The position numbers and the translations under genes were made by a program. The notes beneath the pieces are model-generated. The model did not search any database, had not been told where the DNA came from, and saw only the letters and a list, made by a program, of their open reading frames with translations. From Apteryx mantelli (Eukaryota > Chordata > Aves > Apterygiformes > Apterygidae), in assembly GCF_036417845.1 (NCBI RefSeq), contig NC_089980.1, positions 54,000,501 through 54,064,500 of the forward strand: a stretch of 64,000 bases of DNA, written 5' to 3'. This document shows positions 48,001 to 63,000 of this stretch, piece by piece; the first letter of the stretch is position 1; each line of letters opens with the position of its first letter.

Positions 48001-51000
48001 CTTTTTCATTTTTGTTATTATAACACAACTAATGGATTAAGAGAGAAATATGATATCTCATGAAATACCACAACAGCCTACGCAGTATTGCAGTCAAGCA
48101 TGTTAAAGGATCCTGGCTTAGATCCATCAGAGGAAGGAGAATGAACACTGAGATTGCAAATCCAGATGACATTCCAGCATTAATTGAGGCCATTACCAAG
48201 ACATAAAATTTAAAAAGGCACAATAGTGTGAGCTGAGGTTAAAGTATTAACTCAGATTTTACCTTTAATTTTCTTAGCTGTCATAGTTCTTAGTCAGTTG
48301 CTCACTGTTACTTACATAGTAAGTAGCCAAATTCTCTTCTATAGTATAGTGCTTAAGATGTAGCTGAAGTGACCTAAGATATCTTATGCATTTAAATCTT
48401 CTAAATTATAGTTTCATTAGGCAGTTCTCTGTTGCACAGAGTGGATGCTCCTTAATGCAATTGGGAAACTAATGGAGCACATGAAGAGTCAGTTAGCTAG
48501 AGTAAATATGCCATGAGATAAAAAACAGGAATCTGTAATGGTATAATATTCTGGATGTCATGATCCATTTATTGCACTACACAATGCAGTGACCATTTCT
48601 CACCTGTTAAATTTTGTTGTATGAAACAGGCAAAATTAGATAATTAGGTTTTGGATTATTTCCTATAGCAATCTGATGTATTACAGTCTATATTTTTACA
48701 GGCAAAACAGTGTTTGCTTGCTTATATCAGTGTATGAGTTTGAATTTGTATGAGTTGGTAAGCTTCAAGATGCTAACCTGTTCTTGTGTTTAAAAGTCCT
48801 TATGAAATATTTCAGGAAAATAAGCATACGCATGGATTTGATTGTAAAATGAAATTTGTAAGATACTATCTTCCTATTTTTGGAAAAGACAGTATTGACC
48901 TCAAATGTTTGATTGGTTTGCTTTGAAATTTATTTAGTTAAAATGCTTCCAAGTTCTGATCAAACACCTTAAAGTTTGCATTTGTTTCTTAGTAAGAATT
49001 TTTCTTTATAGAAAATTGCTATTTTTGTTTAAAGTATGTGGGAGGATAAAGTATGGCTGATTTTTTACAAAAAGCAGTCAACTTAGACCGATCTAACAAA
49101 AGTAAAAGAAAACAATGTCTATGCCTGATTCTTTTAACAATTGTAGATGTTACGCTTGTAGCTAGGATAAGTATGCAGTTTTCAGATAAAATTATGTTTT
49201 TTGATTTGTTATTGAGGCTTTAGTTTCAACCCAGTCAAAGCTCACATTCCTTAAAATGAGTTAGCCCTTTTCCAAAAAAGTATTTATAATTTAAAGGAAA
49301 TTTTAGATCAAGGTAAAGGGAAACTGCCTGTTTGTGATAGAGGTACTGAGTTCTGTTATTTAAATCATGGCTGTTTTTCCAGATTCCTCCCTGAACTTAC
49401 TGGAAAATATTTTATAAAACTGTGCATGTAACATGGTCATTTTAGAGCCAATGTGCATTACAAAGTAGAGCTGCATTAGAGAACCACAGTCACAGTGCAT
49501 TTGATTCTTCTTCACTCCCCTCCAGCATACGTGTAGGAAACTATGGTTTGATCTGATGGACAGGCTTCAGCTTAACATTGTACCTGGACTGTGCTAGAGC
49601 TCTGGTAATATTCTGCCTCATCTAGGCTACAGTTTGTCATGTTTTAACTAGAATAGGGAAAAACAACTGTCTCATAGTGAAATACCTTAACAGAATTTGC
49701 AGTATGATGAAGCTCTGCTTCCCTTCTGCCAGAAGCTGTCTTAAGACTTCCTTGAAACTCTCTCTACATAGGCAGAGCTTTAACTTAGACAGAATGACTG
49801 TGTATTGTTTTGTGAGACTGAGACTACTTGCATTCAATTTAGGATTTTCTTTGACCAATTTTTCTCTTGTTCATTTAGATATTCATGCCATTAATTCTTC
49901 AAAAGTCGCAAGTGACCTTTTCTATAATCTTGCACATCTTGTCTAGAGAGGGTCATTATTGTGATTCCAAAGTCTAAAAAAGACTTAGGTTTTTATTGGA
50001 TGTACAGGGCAGTATTTCATTTCAGTTTTTGAGCTAATTCAAGATTTTAAAGTCTTAGATTGCATGTATAAATACAGTCATTTTCATATGCAGGATCTGG
50101 CTGCTAACATTAGGGCTCCAGGGTGACCATCTCCAAGGTTTTTTCTTGTTAATTTCTTATTTAATACAAATCTCTTGGCTTGAAAGTTCTGAAAGAGCAT
50201 ATATCTAGACTTTCTTCAAATTTTCTCATGTGCTTGGCAAGGTTTCTTTTCACTTTCCCATGTATGCCCAGCTACTCAGCATAATGATAACAACTGTCTG
50301 AGCCTTTCTCCTGAAGCTTGTTGTTATAATAAGGGTAGGGAGTTAGCACTCACTAGGCATCAGGTTGAACTACTTCACATAGATTAGGGTATTGAGCAGT
50401 GCTGGTCTTGTGTCACTGCTTGGGGGAAATAAGAAGATGAGAGGCGATGCTCTGCTGGACTTGATCCTTACAAACAAAGAACTGGTCAGGGATCTGAAGG
50501 TCAGGGACAGTCTTCATTGCAGTGACCAAGGTGCGGTGGAAATCAGGACCGTGAGAGGAGGGAACAAGACAAATAGCAGGTTCGCAACTCTGGACTTCAG
50601 AAGAGCAGGCTCTGGCCTATTCAGTTGTCTACTTGGAAGAATCCCATGGGATACATATGATCCTGGAGAGAAGAAGGGTTCAGAAGAGGTGATTTTCAAG
50701 GTCTCCCTCCTCCAAGCTCAAGAGTAGTCCATTCCTATGTGCAGGAAGTCAGGCAAGAGTGGCAGGAGGCCTTCATGGATGAATAAGGAGCTCCTAACTA
50801 AACTCAAACAGGAAGCATAAAAGAGGCTGAAGCAGGTACAGGTAGCCTGGGAGAAATATAAAGACACTGTTTGAGTCTGCAGGAATGGGGTTAGGAAAGC
50901 CAAAGCTCATCTGGAGTTGAATCTGGAGAATGATGTGAAGGGCAACAAGAAAGGCTTCTACAGCTATATCAACAGCAAAAAGAACACTAGGGAAAACGTG

Positions 51001-54000
51001 GGCCTGCTGCTGAATGGGGCAGGGAAGCTGGTGACAGGTGACATGGAAAAGGCCAAGGTACTGAATGCCCAGACTCTTCTCAGTGGCACCCAGTGACAGG
51101 ACAAGAAGCAATGGACACAAATTGAAATACAGGAAATTTAACTTAAATATAAGAAAAAACTTTTTCACAGTAAGGGTGATCAAACACTGGAACAGGTTGC
51201 CCAGAGATGTTGTGGAGTCTCCTTCCTCGAAGTTACTCAAAACCCAACTGGACACGGTCCTGAGCAACCTGTTCTAGCTGACCCTGCTTTGAGCAGGGGG
51301 CTTGGACTAGATGATCTCCACAGGTCTCTTCCAACCTCAATGATTCTGTGATTCTGTTCTAGGGTCCTACCTCTTGCTTTTCTGTAACTTTGTCCCTCTC
51401 TGGCAGGAGTGTGTTATGTGTGCTACTAAATGTAGCTGTTATGTGTGAATGATTAGCTGTGCTTTGGCCTGGATTCACAACATCCAAATGTAGATGCTAA
51501 AATGAGGCACTTAAGTTAGGGATGTAATCACTCCAGACTCCATCTGTAGTCAGTGGAGAAAAGTAGCCTCCTCCACAGGGAAAGCCATTCACCTAAGATC
51601 TGAATTACCCTTTAGACATGTTTCTCTCTCTTCAGTGACTAGATAGGAGCCTGAGACACCTGCCCTAGCAAAATACCTGAAGTTTTGTCATTTGATTCCA
51701 ACCTCCTTTGGCACAGGAGAAAAGAAACTGGCTGCCTCTGAATGATTATTTCCTTTCAAATCATTTTGGAAAGCTTTGCACTTGGGAGTGGCTGAGAAAA
51801 AAGTGATGACAAAGAGGCTGCTCTCAATATCAGGGAGGATGTGGGAGGATTCTGCTGTTTTTTCAAGACCAGATTGGGAAAAATGTGTGCATTAACCCCA
51901 AAGGACCCCCTTTTCTTGAGAGATAATTTTGTAGTAGATCTGGTGGATGCAGCTATAGTAGCTGGAGACATTATCGCTCCCCAGTTGCTTATCACCATCC
52001 CCAGCCAGAGGTTTCTTCCCTTGCAGCTTACCCAAGGCAGGGAATCCTTTAAGCTGTCTTTGTGTGCCTCAGTGCTCTGTCAGACAGATGCACTAAAGTT
52101 AGCAGTCAAACAGATGAGGAGCTATTACAGTCTCCCTTCCATTTGCTTGTCTGTGGAGCAGTAGTCTTGGGAAAGGGGGCAATAGCCTTTAGCAGATACA
52201 CAATGACAAGTGATGGGAAATTATAACTATCACAGCTGGGTTTTGTGTCTACGTCCTCTGTTCCATATGACTCATTTAAAATTATTTCTTTGCCTCACTG
52301 AATTGCACTTACTCAAGAGATCCCCAAGCTTGGGTATCAGGGCAGACTGAATATTTATGAAGCATCCGCTTGTCATTTCCCAAAACTCATATTGCCCTAA
52401 AAGAACTCAGACCAGCAGTAGTCTGTGTCTCTGGAGCAAAAAAAAACATTATTCAGTATTGTGTGATACCGGTGTCAGGATTTCATAGACACTATTGATG
52501 GGGAAACCTGATGAGCTTCTGTAGACCAGCAGCTATGGTGGATGTGTTAGGCCGTACTGAGCTCTTAAGAAAGGAAGGACATTACAAATGCTCACATGAA
52601 GACTTTGCCTATTAACAATTCTTCTGTTTCTGTTATGCAGACAGAATTTTTTCTGTCCCATTTCTCACCTTGGGAAAAGCTGGTCTGCAAATAAATTTGA
52701 TAACTGAATCAGAAAGGCATTTCCTAAGTCTACATCATTTTCCTTGCCTTTTTTTTTTGGAGCCTGTTGGTTACTGATCTATTGTAATTGCTGAGTCAGG
52801 CCTTCTTGTAGCAGTGTTGTACTCACATCTGTACTGGTGCTAAATTAGCCTGTTTGCTGGGACAGATACAGTTCATTCTGTGTTGCCATCATTAGATTGG
52901 TAATGATACACTGGCCTTCTCCAAAGAGGAAAAATACTTGTAAATATAAAACAAGAAATTTAAGTGACTTTTTTAATTAGCCATCTGCATGCTGGACATA
53001 CTGTTATGCAATCATTATTTGTTCAGTTCTTTGTTACTTTATTCAGTGGCAATACTAGTTTGAACAGCATTAGTTTAACACTGCAAGCTATTTGTCTAAA
53101 GCATGATAGAAATTTCTTCAACACTTCCATCAAAATGTAATGTAATTGCAGGTTAGTAAGCTAGGAAACCTCCTTGAATTAGATGAGGTATTTTATGTGC
53201 TAATGAGCTTCCACTTGAAGTGTTGTAAACCCTCTCATTTTTTTCTTTACTTTTCTCTGCAATTAAACAACATATGCCATGAGGAGTAAAAGGGCGCAGG
53301 AGTTGCTAGTTAAGACACATGAAAGTGCTGTGATTATGCTCTAGTAATACTTTAAAGAGCTGCTGACATATTCGACAGGCTTACAAAACTGCTACATAGT
53401 CCATCTGGAAAGACCTCATCAAAGAACTCATCAAATTCTAGCAATTGTGCCACTGCTGTTCTTTCTCATAGTTGTGGACTAGCATGATATTCTATGAAAT
53501 ATGCATCTTCTGTTCAATTGTAGGCACAAATATATATATTTAAGCAATCTGAAATGACACCCTGAAAACTGGCCTTATAATAAAAAAGGGCTCCATTTGC
53601 CATTTTACTACCTGTGGTGGCAATTAGATATGTTGGTTTTACTTGCCTGTGGCTTTCTAGGCACGTAAGAAGTTTAGGTGATGGTTTGGATCTTTCTCCT
53701 GAACTTAAGTGCCCATATTTTGTGCTTATTGCTCTTTAATCATCTAAATGCATTTTGAGATCCTTTTTCCTGATCTGGCTAGTTCACTGCAGTATGCAGG
53801 CTCTAAAACCTCAAGTGCTGGTGACTGTTGGAGCAGGATTTTGCACTTCACGATCTCTCTAATTCCTTAATTACTGCTGTAACCTGGAACATTAGAAGTG
53901 ATAAATATATATTTCATTTTTATTTCTGTGCTTATGATGTTAACTGTAAGTATTTTGTTTTCCTCTTAGGAAACTGTCCTTGTAAAGTGTAACCGACCTG

Positions 54001-57000
54001 GTCACGCATCAATAAACAAGACTTTTCAGTTTGAGAGGTGGGTGGTCCTGTGTAGCAGTTTGGATTGCTGGAAGATTTGTATAGTAAAAGCCAATTTTTT
54101 CATATGCATTGGGTAGAAGATGATCATATTTTTTTATTTATGTAGTATTCACATTCTTTCTAGGACAGAATAATGCACTTAAGGATACAGATGATACACT
54201 TCGTCCTCATTCTCAGTGAAGACCACCAATATGCTTAAGTTTGAAACCTATGCAGAAACTTATTTGACCCTCTTCACAATAATGTCTTAGTAGCTGTCAT
54301 GATCCTTGCAGCATGCTGTGAGATAGTAAAATATGTTATCCACATTTTAAAGGTGAGGAATTGAGGTGGATTATATGACTTCAGCATCAGATATACAGCA
54401 TGACTGAGCCAGAAACTGAACTGAGGACTTCTAAGACCTGGTGTTCAGTCATGCTACTCATAGTTTAGAGTTAAATTGGACTGAAAATAGAGAGCTGGGT
54501 AGAGTAGTGGCATGTAAATTAGCGGTCCTCTGAGGGAAAGGTTGTAGTGTGAACATTTTCCTAATTAGACACTAGAGAACCCACATAGGTGTGAGGAGTT
54601 TTGAATGCACCAGCTGCAATAAAGGTTTTAATTGTTTTTTGTGCCTTACAAGACACCAGAGAATCAACCCATAAGACAGAAAACTGCAGGGAGTCAGGCT
54701 GAAAGGTGCTTTGTGTTCTTTAAAAATGGAGCTGACTTGAATATCTGAAAACAGGAATGAAGAATTAAACTAATACAGATGAGATCTCTGTAAACCAAGA
54801 AATACAAAATTTTGCCTCATGCCTTTCTTCTAATGCAAACTTTGCTTTACTGAGCTATGTGTGTACATTATAGTGACTCATACAGTAGCTCTCTACCCTG
54901 GATTATGCTTCACCCTCTGGAAACAGAACACATGAGGACAATCTCATGCTTCCTTGCTGAAAGCAAAACTTGTATTTAAAGTCAAATATATCCAGCATGA
55001 ATTATCTATCCTGGTTTAAACTTAAGTTCTGAGCCTGTTCCACCCAAACTGCTGTAGGTTTGCTAAACATTGCCCGTTATTCACCCTTTGCTTGAGGCAT
55101 CCTTCTAAGATGTTGCCCTTTTCTGCTCATCCAGACTGAGGACTGGAGCCTGGCCACCAAAGGACTGAAAAGCCCTAAGATGATGCAAATCTTTGGGAAG
55201 CTTTACTGACCCTATAGGTTATAGGACTCCTTTGATACAAGGCATATATATGTGATCTCTCAAGGTATGTGGTCACCTTGCATGTCTGCTAAGCTACTTG
55301 GAGTAATTCCTTTCACCCTCTAGCTATACCCAACACAGCAATAGCAGCTGAAGTGAATGCAGATTAAAGCTGGAATTCAAATCTGTAGAGCAACACAGTT
55401 AATGGTATTGACACAGGACTCCAGAGGTGCTGTGACTCTGGACATGTGGTGTAGATCCTGATAATCAGGAAAAAGGTTAAAAAAATGTAAATCCCTCAAA
55501 GAATGCAGTTCTTGGGAAATGTTTTTTCATTGTCCCAGCACAGCTCTTTTTTATAAACAGAAGAGCATATGGTTCTTATGAACTCAGAAATGTTTATTTT
55601 TTTAGCAATGTTTTATGGAACTAATAAATGTCAAAATATTTGATTTCAGCTCAGGAAGAAAATTCCAGCTTTCAGCATGTTATGCTTTTATAATTTTACT
55701 GGTGAATCAGTTAGCAAAATAAAAAAGAAGCTCAGAATTTTCAAGGTGAAATTAACATTAATCACTAGGCAGGGACAAATCTGTTACCATTCTGGTAAAA
55801 ATAAAGGGATTTACAGAAACAGATTTTCTGGATTTGTTGCATCTTCCATGCTCTCAGATAGCTACTTAAGTATATGTCTACGCTTCAGCTAGCACTGTGA
55901 TTATAGTGTAGCAAAGACTAGTTCAAGCCAACTTTAAACTACTTTCTTTTGGGTACTGGTAGCATTTGAACCACAACAGCTCAGTAGTGGCAGTTAAATC
56001 CCTACAGGAAGTTGGGTAAATATTTGGAGTAGTTACTGTAACATGGAGCCCAAAGCCTTTTCTCTAAACTGCTACCAATACCTGACACAGTTAGCTATGT
56101 CTGTAGTACTTTGCAGTGTAAACATAAGACTACCAAAACTGGTTGACTCTAGCTGCAGTTGTTGCAATGTCTGCTTTACTCGACTGCAAAACCCACCAAC
56201 ACCAAGTGAACACAGTATGAGTGTTCACATCTCATTATTAACAACTAAGTTAATTTTTTAAAGTAGTAGCTTTGAGGGAGATGTTTTGACATGTTAAGAA
56301 AAACATCATTTCACAATAAATAGAGTTAGAGCCCTAGTTGTTTAAAATTCAGGACTTGGTGCTAATGAATATTTCATTGCTTGCAGATGATAAATGAAGC
56401 AGAGAAAAATGTTTGGAAGTGCTTTTGCTTTCTAATATTGACCTTGAAAATTTGATGCACAAAGCATACTGAAGAGTATGCATGTATGCATGCAAAGCAA
56501 AGATGGAGCATTGCTATTCAGTGACTGTGTCCTCCCAATAAGAATTGTGCCACAACTCTGCATATTTATGGGTTTCTCAGTTTAGTATGACAGCATGTGA
56601 GTGGAATGACATGACAAGCAGTATTTGTCCATCAAGCCAGACAAGTACTCATTTCCTGATTAAAGAGAGTACGTTTTCATACAACTTATAATTAGACTGT
56701 GGACCTCATTGCCACAGGATGTTACTCCAGGCCAAAAAATCAGCAAGACACAAAAAGAAACTGGATGTTAATGCTAATAGTATTTGTTGAAACAGAAGTT
56801 CAACTCTTTCAGCTTTGAGGCCAGTTTACAACTATTAAGGATTAGGACGAGACACTCACAGAGACAAATTATTCTGTCTCCAGCTACCATGTTATTTCTT
56901 GCTCGTACCTTTGACCACTTGCAGAAACAGAATGCTGAACTAAGTAGATTGGGTCTAATTCTGTATCTGTGTATCAGTGGTCCCTCTGTGCAGTCTTATT

Positions 57001-60000
57001 TTTTGAGAAGTTAATTCGAAATCTACATTTGTGCAGTCTACAAACCTTAATGGCCAGATCCTGGTCAAATATACAAAGAGGCTTGAATAAATGCTAAAGA
57101 GCACACTATGTCCTTCATTCAAAAATATTTTTAGTATTATGTATACAAGATGTAGAATAGTGCTAAGTGAAGCTATATGCTATATACATAGGGAAGTTAC
57201 TATGTTCTGTAATGTTTGCTGCTACTGAAATTCCTGTTTCTAATTTGCCATTCTGTTGTAACCTATATAAAACATGCATCACTCATTGGAAAACAGGGAT
57301 AAACAAAAAAAGAATCACAACAGAAGGATATCCAAAAAGGAAGCTTTTTCCAAAGAAAAAAACATCCAAACCTCAAATTCTACAGTGTGGCTAATGATTT
57401 TCATGTTTTAGATTTAATACATCTTGTATAAACAGTACTTGTTGCAGGCTGTAATCTCAGGGAGGTTACTTTTTTGGCATGCTAGAGAAGAGATGAGTGA
57501 ATTAGGATGTCCATGTTTTATGATCAGAATTTCCTCCCTTTGATGATTTCTTATTTTCATGTCTTGATTTTGTGTTGTACAAATGTTATATCTCAAAGGA
57601 TTAGGGGAAAAATTTCTTTGAAGGGCCCTGTGTAACCTTGCTGGATTTTTTTCTTGAATTTGAAAAAATGCATGTAGTTGTTTTGACCCAAGAATTATAT
57701 TGTCATTGATCTTTTCTAAGAGGTGGAATAACTCATTAATTTAATTGTCATTCGTTCTGGTAAAAAATTAGTCTGAAATCCACATCACAACATAAAAGAA
57801 AGCCATCTGAAAAAGCCATCTGTTCCCTCTGGTGAGAAATATTCATCTCAGAATAGATAGTTTATCAGGGGTGGGGATGAAAATACCTTAAACTGATGCT
57901 GCCCATGAAGACAGTGCATCATTAAACATGACCTCAGGGGCCTTTAGATTTCTACTGTGACAGACTCCTCTGAGACAAGTCCTGAGGCAAGTTTGCAGCC
58001 TCTGTACCTCTTTTCCCAAACCCTTCCTGCATCTCAAGAGGAAGCACAACCTGACCACTCCCTTCCTTAGAGCCTGACACAAAGGAGACACAGGCAGCAG
58101 GATATTTCGCAGTCAGCTGGTAGGTGGAAGAAAGTAACATGGGTCAGTACTGCCTAAAAAAAGACAGTGTCTGCCAGAGAGGCAGACAAAAGGATTAGGA
58201 TGAGATCAGACAGCCACAAGTGTACATCCATGGATCACTCTCTCCAGTACAGACAACAGCCGCTCCCCCCAAAAAGCAGGGGAGAACTAGGAATGCTGAT
58301 TTCCAGTCCCCTGGAATACATCACAAAAAGCAACCAGACCACTTCTTTAGTGGATCCTGGCTTCTCTCCTGCTCCAAGATTGCTCTCTTCTGTAATATAC
58401 TGGAGGCACTTCAGACTTTCCTATGCAACCTTTGAGGCTTGGCCATGCCCCATGTTTTTTCCCTCTAGCCACCTGAACAAAGTGGTAACTCCCATGGCAG
58501 CTCAGCTCTTCCTCATTACCTTTTAATTTCCTGGCATAGGAAGTCTGGTTTAGAGCAGCAGTAAGTAGTTTCTATCTGCCAGCTTCATGTTGGCAAGCTA
58601 AATAAGTCTTTTAAAACACAATCTGTAATTGTTGCTGTCATAGAAATGTTAGTGGGTCACAAGTTTGTGTCACTGGCCTACATTTTCTATATTTTATGTT
58701 CTTGTATTGTAGCAACATATTTATATTTTTTCTTCAATTAACCATTGCATTTTGATCCTCAGAGTTTACAATGCTTCTGAGTCTCAAGACACAGTGTTTG
58801 CAGATGTGGCCCCTTTGCTAACTTCTCTTCTGGATGGGTAAGTTAAAAAGTGGGAACAGGAAAGCTAAGGGACAACTGTCTACTGAAATCCATCAATTAA
58901 AAAAAAATTACTTAAGCATTAGCTGTTAACTGCCTCACAGGTCAAGTTTTGTAACTTTTCAGTTTCATTTTCCTGTTTTCTTCCTACTCAACACTGAGTG
59001 AAAGTTGTTTCCCCATATAAACAGTGAACACAACTGTTTATAAAATTTAGCAGAGTGGACAAATTTTTGGGGAAAAAAAGTAGGTCAGCAGTTTTTCTCT
59101 GGTCTCTTTCCATTATAGCAAACATGAGCATTGCTTCTAATGGAGATGATACTATTTTTTTTGTTTCCTATGTTTTGGTAGGTTATGTTTTAGAACTGTT
59201 TTTCAATTGCAAACACAGTATGATACATCTTTTCCAACAGTGTATTCTTATATAAAAGGCCTGCTAGGGCCATTTTCTCATCATCTGTTCTGTTCCTGTG
59301 TACAGCACATGCCATAGGAGGTCATACAACCAATTCCTGATTGAACCAGAATTGAGCATCCTCAATCTCAGTTCTTAAGAATCCTTCAGATACTAGCATT
59401 AAAACAGAATTCTGCTTTGAATAAGAAACTAATCAGTAATAAGCACTAACAAATGTGTTTAATTACTTTTAGCCACTGAAGTTCTTGAAGTGTGATTTTC
59501 ATTTACACTATGGCCAAGTTAAGCTGCTCTCACAAATAAGCCTTGAAGTGGTTGTTATAATCATTCAGACGTGAATTTAGATTTATTTAATAGTTCCTTT
59601 CTGCTCTTTTGTCACCCTGATTCAACTGAACTATAGATATTTGTCGTAGACCTGATTACAGCCTCTTTCCTTCCAGATTGGCATAGTTGAACAGTGGCAA
59701 CCCTTGTTCCTGGCAGTCTGCACACTGAAGTTTACAAGTCTCCTTTTCTGTCTGATAGTTAAAAGCAGCCTAGAAGAGGCATATCAGGATATTGTGAATA
59801 TTGAGAAATCCCAAACATCCTGTTACACATGCCACAGAGGGGCCCCAAGGGCTAGCTGGGCTAAAGGAAGCCCTATATGGCCCATAGGGTGCTATTCCAG
59901 TTCTCCAAGGATAAGTTACCACAGTTTCCATAGCTGAGCAACCTGGGGACCCCTAGGTTGGAGGAGTTTGGAGGGGTCCTTAGAAAAACTGGTTTTGCTC

Positions 60001-63000
60001 TATACTTTCCTGTTGCAATGAACGTAAGTTTGCTTTGGCTCAGTATGTTGCCAATGTTTCTTCAAACCTATCTGATCTGTACCTCTATCTACTGTATTTC
60101 CCACTTTCCAATTTGCGCATTGAGAGAATCCTGTCCTGAAAGCTGGGATTTTTATATTCATTTAGGAAATGTTCTGTTATTGAAAACAAAAGAGCTGTCT
60201 TGTTTTTCCAGGAGTGCCATTTAAACAGAACCAGATTTTCAGGGAAGGAAAGACTGTGCGTAAGAGCCATGTTTCTGAGGAGCCTTCCCTTTGTAAATGT
60301 GAAACAGACAAGACTTGGTCTGAACCTTGAACCTTTGTGCCCCTCCTGACTGTTTTGATCTGGGTTCCAAAATGGTCTGTACCAACCTTAAGTAGAAAGG
60401 AGTGTTCAGCTGACTGTTCAACTCTTTTTCTTTATTTTTCTTTTTCTTTTTAATGAATTGTTTCATTTTTCAGTATAAATATACAGGAGGAAAAGATTGT
60501 TCCATATGCAAAACAGACAAAATTCTGCAGCCTTCAAAGTTTACAGTTAGCAGTACAGGACCAGCAAGGGACTGAGATAACACTTCCTTTCTTTACAAGA
60601 TTGAAGAATAAACTTAATTTATTTATTTATTTTAAGGAAGAATAAATTCCTCCTTCTTTGATTTCTTTTGATAGTGTTCCCAACCCAGTGATAACTTTGC
60701 TGGAGTGAACAGCCACATTTTTTTCAGGAGAGGAGTGCTATAAAAGTATTGGTATTCTAATTTGACAATAAGAACTTTTGAAAACAGTAATATAACTAAT
60801 GAAACACAGTGAAGAAGGAGAAATGTCTGGGTTGATAGAAAAGAAATGTCTCATAGCTGAATCCTAATCAGAAATGTTCAGATTAAAAGCCTGAGGATAC
60901 AAATGGGTTTCATGCTCTATTTAAAACCCTTATGTTGGAACCAGAGCATCAATAAAGTAAACTGAATAAATATAATTTGATCTGTTGCTGCTGCCCATCC
61001 TTTTGCTGAATCATCCAACAGTTCATTCTTTCCTGTGCTTAGTTAGATCTAATACTGCTCTGGGTAGTTTTAGCTCACTTGGGTTTATTGAAATACTGTT
61101 TTGGCTTTGGCAGAGGGGATATCACTGGCTTAATTCCTGATATGTGTCTTTATCATCAAAATTACAAGCACCTGTGAACTTCAGCTTTTAATCATATCAT
61201 CTGTATCTTGTCAGAACTATTTTTGCCATGATGCTTGCTTTCTAACAAGTGAAGAAAATTTAAATAGTAACCGTACTATTTGAAAGTTTGAAAGATTTCT
61301 GAAAAAATTCCATTCTGTTTTACCTAAGGAAAACTACTAGTTGCAAACTTTTGGCTCCTTTTTTGGTTCAAAAGATATCACTCTTATCTTGAAGAGGAAC
61401 TGGAAGTCTCCAGAAGCTATGACTTCTCAGGCTTTGGGGATGAAATTTTGAAAACTGCTTGTTGTTGGCCTAGCTGAAAACTATGAAAATTACTCAGAGC
61501 TTTCCACTGACATAAATGAAAGTAGATTGATGACAACAGGGAATACCTAGAGAAATCCCACATTTCAGATTTGCAGCTCCAATTTCTAGAACCTTTCATT
61601 TTGCTGTAGTACTCTCTCCTTTAATTTCAGTTGCAGTTGCCTCCTTTACTCCATCAAATCTATGACTAGACTTCTAGTTATACTCTTTGCATCCTGACTT
61701 GGGGACCTTATCGTAGGTTCACTGACTGCAACTTTGACTTTACATCACTAGAAAGGGTGCCCAGATATTTGCCATATTGCTTATCAGCCCCCACTTCTTT
61801 CTAGTAAGAGAAACCTTTCTTAATAATCCTCCAAAATTATTGCTTCTAGGCATATTTAGTATTCAAAAAGCCCTGCAAATGTATTTCTTTGCAGTGGCAA
61901 TTTCAGTATTTGATGACCTAAAGTCAAAAATTTGAAACAACTGGATGAGGGGTGTTCACTGAAATTTGCTGGTATGTGCTTGAAACAACATTTTTGATAT
62001 GCGGGAAAGCATCAGATCACCAAAAGCAGCTATTCAGGTCCCTCCACAGAGGAGGTATAGCTTATGCAGTGAAATTCCACTCCCTGGCAGAATAGGAGCA
62101 AGCCCATTCTTGCAACTCTTTAATTGCGCTGAAATTTCAGCACACCACAAAGCACTCCTAGTGCATGGAGATTCTGCTAAAGCTGGGACTCTGGACAAAC
62201 AAGATAGACCAGTGAAGGAGCAGTCTTGGCAGTGTAACTGCATATTTCCTAAGAGTCTTTGCTGGCATGGTTCTGTGGTCAAAACCAATGCACCAGCAGG
62301 TGCCTGCAGTATAGACAGAGGTGAGTGGGGACTAATTTGCAACTGCACGTTACAGCCTTGGTCCTCAATACAAAATAGTACTGTGACTGGATGCATTTGT
62401 TTCTACCCAGCTGTTTTGCTTATGATGTTGATTTGGATCCAACTGTATTAGAAACACACTTTGTGGATAGCATTCATACAGCTAAATTCAAATGCCTGCA
62501 GCAGAGACATCCACAACAGAGCTGGCTGCTGTGGACTTATTTTTTAATATTCAGTGGAGAAAACCAGGCATTTTCAGACCTCTGTTCATTTGACGTATTT
62601 CACATGTCTACTTCGGAAGATGATAAACTGTGTTCCAGAGGTGCCTGTACCTCTGCACTGACATTGTACTCTTTCGCCTTCTACAAGTCCACATCAAATC
62701 AATTCCTCACACTTTCATTCCAGAGTAGAAATCTCCATGTGCATGCTTGTATTCAAGTAATGCATTTGGTTTTAAACTTGTGTCTCTTATTATTAGGGCT
62801 CTCTTATCTTTTGCAGTGACTGTGGGCTGTGGCTCATGAGCCTGCTTGAAAAGGCTGTGAGAGCTGACGAGTTTACTATTCCCAGCTGTTAAGTTATTAA
62901 TGCTGTGGTTTGCAGCATAGCAGTGTAAGACAAATCAAACCCAGTGATGTTTTACTTTAAAATGCTGTACTGTAAACTGCAGTACTTCAGGAACTGATTA

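Larger units (their letters stand above)
54038..58762 (+). other. KIF25: KIF25 intron 8
   Basis: Intron of 4.7 kb. It holds an antisense MIR (about 54265-54475) and directly after it a decayed C2H2 zinc-finger fragment (about 54520-54674). The remainder is AT-rich; open frames around 57888-58526 are not recognised. Confidence 0.78.

Noticed and set aside
58167..58526. 119-residue frame in KIF25 intron 8
   Set aside because: No recognisable domain, no start context or promoter, competing frames.
61999..62819. Two frames of 150 and 142 residues in KIF25 intron 9
   Set aside because: No family signature, an overlapping 120-residue frame on the other strand, and no codon conservation can be tested here.
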